15,994 nucleotides of DNA from Planctomycetota bacterium. Its GTDB lineage: Bacteria; Planctomycetota; UBA1135. Positions 14,395 to 15,994 of this stretch are shown one piece after another. A model generated the notes under the pieces. It made no database searches, was not told the origin of the DNA, and saw only the letters and a list, made by a program, of their open reading frames with translations. The stretch covers positions 1 to 15,994 of the forward strand of contig JAQWRF010000199.1 in NCBI GenBank assembly GCA_029243845.1, in the 5' to 3' direction. Made by a program: the position numbers and the translations under genes. Within the stretch, counting starts at the first letter, position 1; the number at the start of each line of letters is the position of its first letter.

Positions 14395-15225
14395 ATGACT
14401 GGCACCCCGCCACCTCGTCAAGAAACTTGGCACGGCCCACCTCCGGGTGGTGTGTGGCGCGCGCGAGTATTTTTCCCAGTCGCATTCATTTGGTGTTTCA
14501 TTTACCTAGGTTTTCTCGCCGTGGTTGTCGGGATTTTTCCAAAGCGCTCGCGCAAATGGCGCACGCAATTAATTCGTGGTTGGGGGAAAAGCATGTTGTT
14601 CATGTTCGGAGTAAAGCTAGAAGTGCATGGCCAGCAATACCACGACGTGCCTGGCGCAAAAATATTACTTGCCAATCATGTCAGCCTTATAGATTTATTT
14701 ATTTACTCGGGGCAATGGTCTGACCCGGGATCGGTCATGTACAAAAAAGAATTCTCTAAAATTCCGGTGTTCGGTTTTTTAATGCCACGCCTTGGCTTCA
14801 TCGCAGTCGATCGCAACAGTCGCGAAAAAGCCCAGGCGTCCATGGCTGCTGCTGCTGCGCGCATCAACGACGATGGTGTTTCAATCTGGATGGCACCCGA
14901 AGGCACGCGCTCACGCGGCAAAGGCTTAGGCAACTTCAAGCTTGGCGCTTTCCATATTGCGCTCCAAACCAAAGCGCCGATTGTGCCAAGTGTAATGCGC
15001 GGCCTCGAAGAAATAAATCCTGGTGGCGGCATGACTTTATTGAGCGGCACAGTACGCATCGATTATTTACCGCCAATAGATACCAGTAGCTGGGAACTCT
15101 CTGAAATGCGCGAGAGATCACGCGCGGTACGCAATCATTTCTTGCGATACCTCCTGCCAGCACCTGGGACGATGGATTACGACCCAGCACTCGAAGAAGA
15201 CGCTGCTAAGACTGCCAAAGACTAG
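14395..15225 (+). CDS. plsC: 1-acyl-sn-glycerol-3-phosphate acyltransferase
   Basis: Acylates lysophosphatidic acid to phosphatidic acid at the inner membrane in phospholipid synthesis. The 276 residues contain an N-terminal transmembrane stretch (about 26-48, FFPVAFIWCFIYLGFLAVVV) and all four acyltransferase blocks: NHVSLID (His95 and Asp100 of the catalytic HX4D), the MYKKEFSKIPVFGFLMPRLG segment, PEGTRSRG (168-175) and KAPIVPSV (193-200). I chose ATG 14395; a TTG at 14386, directly after the yciH stop, would add three residues and cannot be excluded. It is translated from the yciH transcript. The last 20 bases overlap the convergent SDR gene. Confidence 0.93.
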   Translation: MTGTPPPRQETWHGPPPGGVWRARVFFPVAFIWCFIYLGFLAVVVGIFPKRSRKWRTQLIRGWGKSMLFMFGVKLEVHGQQYHDVPGAKILLANHVSLIDLFIYSGQWSDPGSVMYKKEFSKIPVFGFLMPRLGFIAVDRNSREKAQASMAAAAARINDDGVSIWMAPEGTRSRGKGLGNFKLGAFHIALQTKAPIVPSVMRGLEEINPGGGMTLLSGTVRIDYLPPIDTSSWELSEMRERSRAVRNHFLRYLLPAPGTMDYDPALEEDAAKTAKD

Positions 15226-15994
15226 CGTCGCCACCGCCATCGCCAACGATGCGCATCGGAGTGCCGCCTTCAACACAATTGTATGGCTCAAAGTCGCTAA
15301 CACCCATCATCGACAATACGTCTTCGTCGACAAGGCACTTGCCATTTACTTGCTCACTGTTCGCCGCCAGAATTGCACCAACAGCATCAGCAAGGATGTC
15401 GGCTGTACGCCAAAATTGCGGTCCGCCTAACTTATGATTAATCGTTGCTTGCGATTCAATGGCTGTCGCCGGCCATAGTGCGCACGACTTAATCTCAGTG
15501 GCTTTAACTTCAGCGCCCATACCCATTGCCAACAAACTCATGCCGAACTTCGACATGCAATAACCTGTTTTACCCGGCAACATGCGCAAGTCGATGGGCG
15601 GAGACATTTGAATAATCGTGCCGCTACCACGTTCTATCATATGTGGTAACACAAAGTGCGAAGCGACAAAAGCTGCGCGCGCGTTGACTTCCATCATTAG
15701 ATCGTAACGCTTGGGCGGAGTATCGGCGATGGATCGCCAATGCAGAGCTCCAGCATTATTAATCAAAATATCTATGCGACCAAAGCGCTCGAGTGCCGCT
15801 TCGACCATGCTCTCAAGTTGGTCGGCATCGCGGACATTGGTGCGAACGGCCAAAGCCTGACGGCCGAGTGCTTCAATTTCAGAAACTGTTTCGTGAATCG
15901 AGCCTGGCAAACTATCTCTTGAGAGCTCACTTTTCGCGGCAACAACAATGTCGGCGCCAGCACGTGCTAAACGCAAGGCAATGTTTTTACCAAT
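15206..15994 (-). CDS. Short-chain dehydrogenase/reductase, HSDL2-like (5' partial)
   Basis: An NAD(P)-dependent oxidoreductase; the start lies beyond the right edge and 262 residues are seen. The frame enters as IGKNIALRLARAGADIVVAA, the second half of the classical SDR cofactor motif. RIDILINNAG, the catalytic Ser in IIQMSPP and YCMSK (Tyr and Lys) are present, so the enzyme should be active. An extended segment after the first helix (KSELSRDSLPGSIHETVSEI) and CALWPATAIESQATINHKLG resemble hydroxysteroid-dehydrogenase-like protein 2 (HSDL2), often linked with fatty-acid metabolism. The real substrate is unknown. A methionine start is not visible; the leucine codon at 15976 is internal. Confidence 0.85.
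   Translation of the reverse strand: MGKNIALRLARAGADIVVAAKSELSRDSLPGSIHETVSEIEALGRQALAVRTNVRDADQLESMVEAALERFGRIDILINNAGALHWRSIADTPPKRYDLMMEVNARAAFVASHFVLPHMIERGSGTIIQMSPPIDLRMLPGKTGYCMSKFGMSLLAMGMGAEVKATEIKSCALWPATAIESQATINHKLGGPQFWRTADILADAVGAILAANSEQVNGKCLVDEDVLSMMGVSDFEPYNCVEGGTPMRIVGDGGGDASLWQS

Noticed and set aside
15226..15270. Short palindrome (CGATGCGCATCG) after plsC as a terminator
   Set aside because: The stem would be only 4 bp with a 4-base loop and no T-run, far weaker than the hairpins after fadJ and cusA.
1..15994. CRISPR arrays, tRNA/rRNA genes, defence or phage systems
   Set aside because: No spaced direct repeats, no tRNA-like cloverleaf sequence and no proteins of these kinds were seen in either strand.

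Overview
The window is about 16 kb of compact DNA from a Gram-negative bacterium. It carries LPS-heptose synthesis, a tripartite RND metal pump with outer-membrane and periplasmic lipoprotein-like parts, and a FadJ-type beta-oxidation enzyme. A proteobacterium fits best. The HldD protein looks like the alphaproteobacterial form, whereas the YciH/SUI1 gene is more usual in gammaproteobacteria, so I do not assign a class. There are 13 protein genes (two cut by the window edges), no tRNA, rRNA, CRISPR array or transposase, and no gene-free stretch over 70 bases.

Layout. At 1-1182 (+) is the 3-hydroxyacyl-CoA dehydrogenase part of a FadJ/FadB-like protein. At 1185-2825 (-) is a membrane-anchored protein with carboxypeptidase-regulatory-like repeats. 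At 2841-3833 (+) is a sugar epimerase/dehydratase of the extended SDR family. At 3835-10996 (+) is a copper/silver efflux block: a small exported cysteine-rich protein, a CusC-like outer-membrane factor, a CusB-like adaptor with extra metal-binding modules, and a CusA-like pump that keeps the three methionines of the Cu(I)/Ag(I) site. At 10948-11640 (-) is a sugar-1-phosphate nucleotidyltransferase of the RfbF type, at 11693-13018 (+) an exported GH8 glycosidase, and at 13015-13995 (-) HldD. At 14050-14385 (+) is YciH/SUI1, followed by PlsC at 14395-15225 (+). At 15206-15994 (-) is an HSDL2-like short-chain dehydrogenase cut by the right edge.

Functional groups. The epimerase, the nucleotidyltransferase, HldD and possibly the GH8 enzyme point to surface polysaccharide/LPS work. 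The Cus-like genes form one operon-like unit for exporting monovalent metal from the cell envelope. FadJ, PlsC and the HSDL2-like SDR concern lipid metabolism.

The most notable signal is in the expression architecture. (1) At most genes that must have their own promoter, a -10 hexamer (TATAAT, TATACT, TAGAAT, TACAAT) ends only 6-8 bases before the ATG and no Shine-Dalgarno motif is present, so these mRNAs look leaderless. (2) One divergent pair is separated by 15 bp, with overlapping -10 elements on the two strands. (3) Convergent genes abut or overlap, and two strong hairpins that look like terminators lie inside the coding sequence of the opposing gene. A gene for the eIF1 homologue YciH, an initiation-fidelity factor, sits among these leaderless-looking genes.
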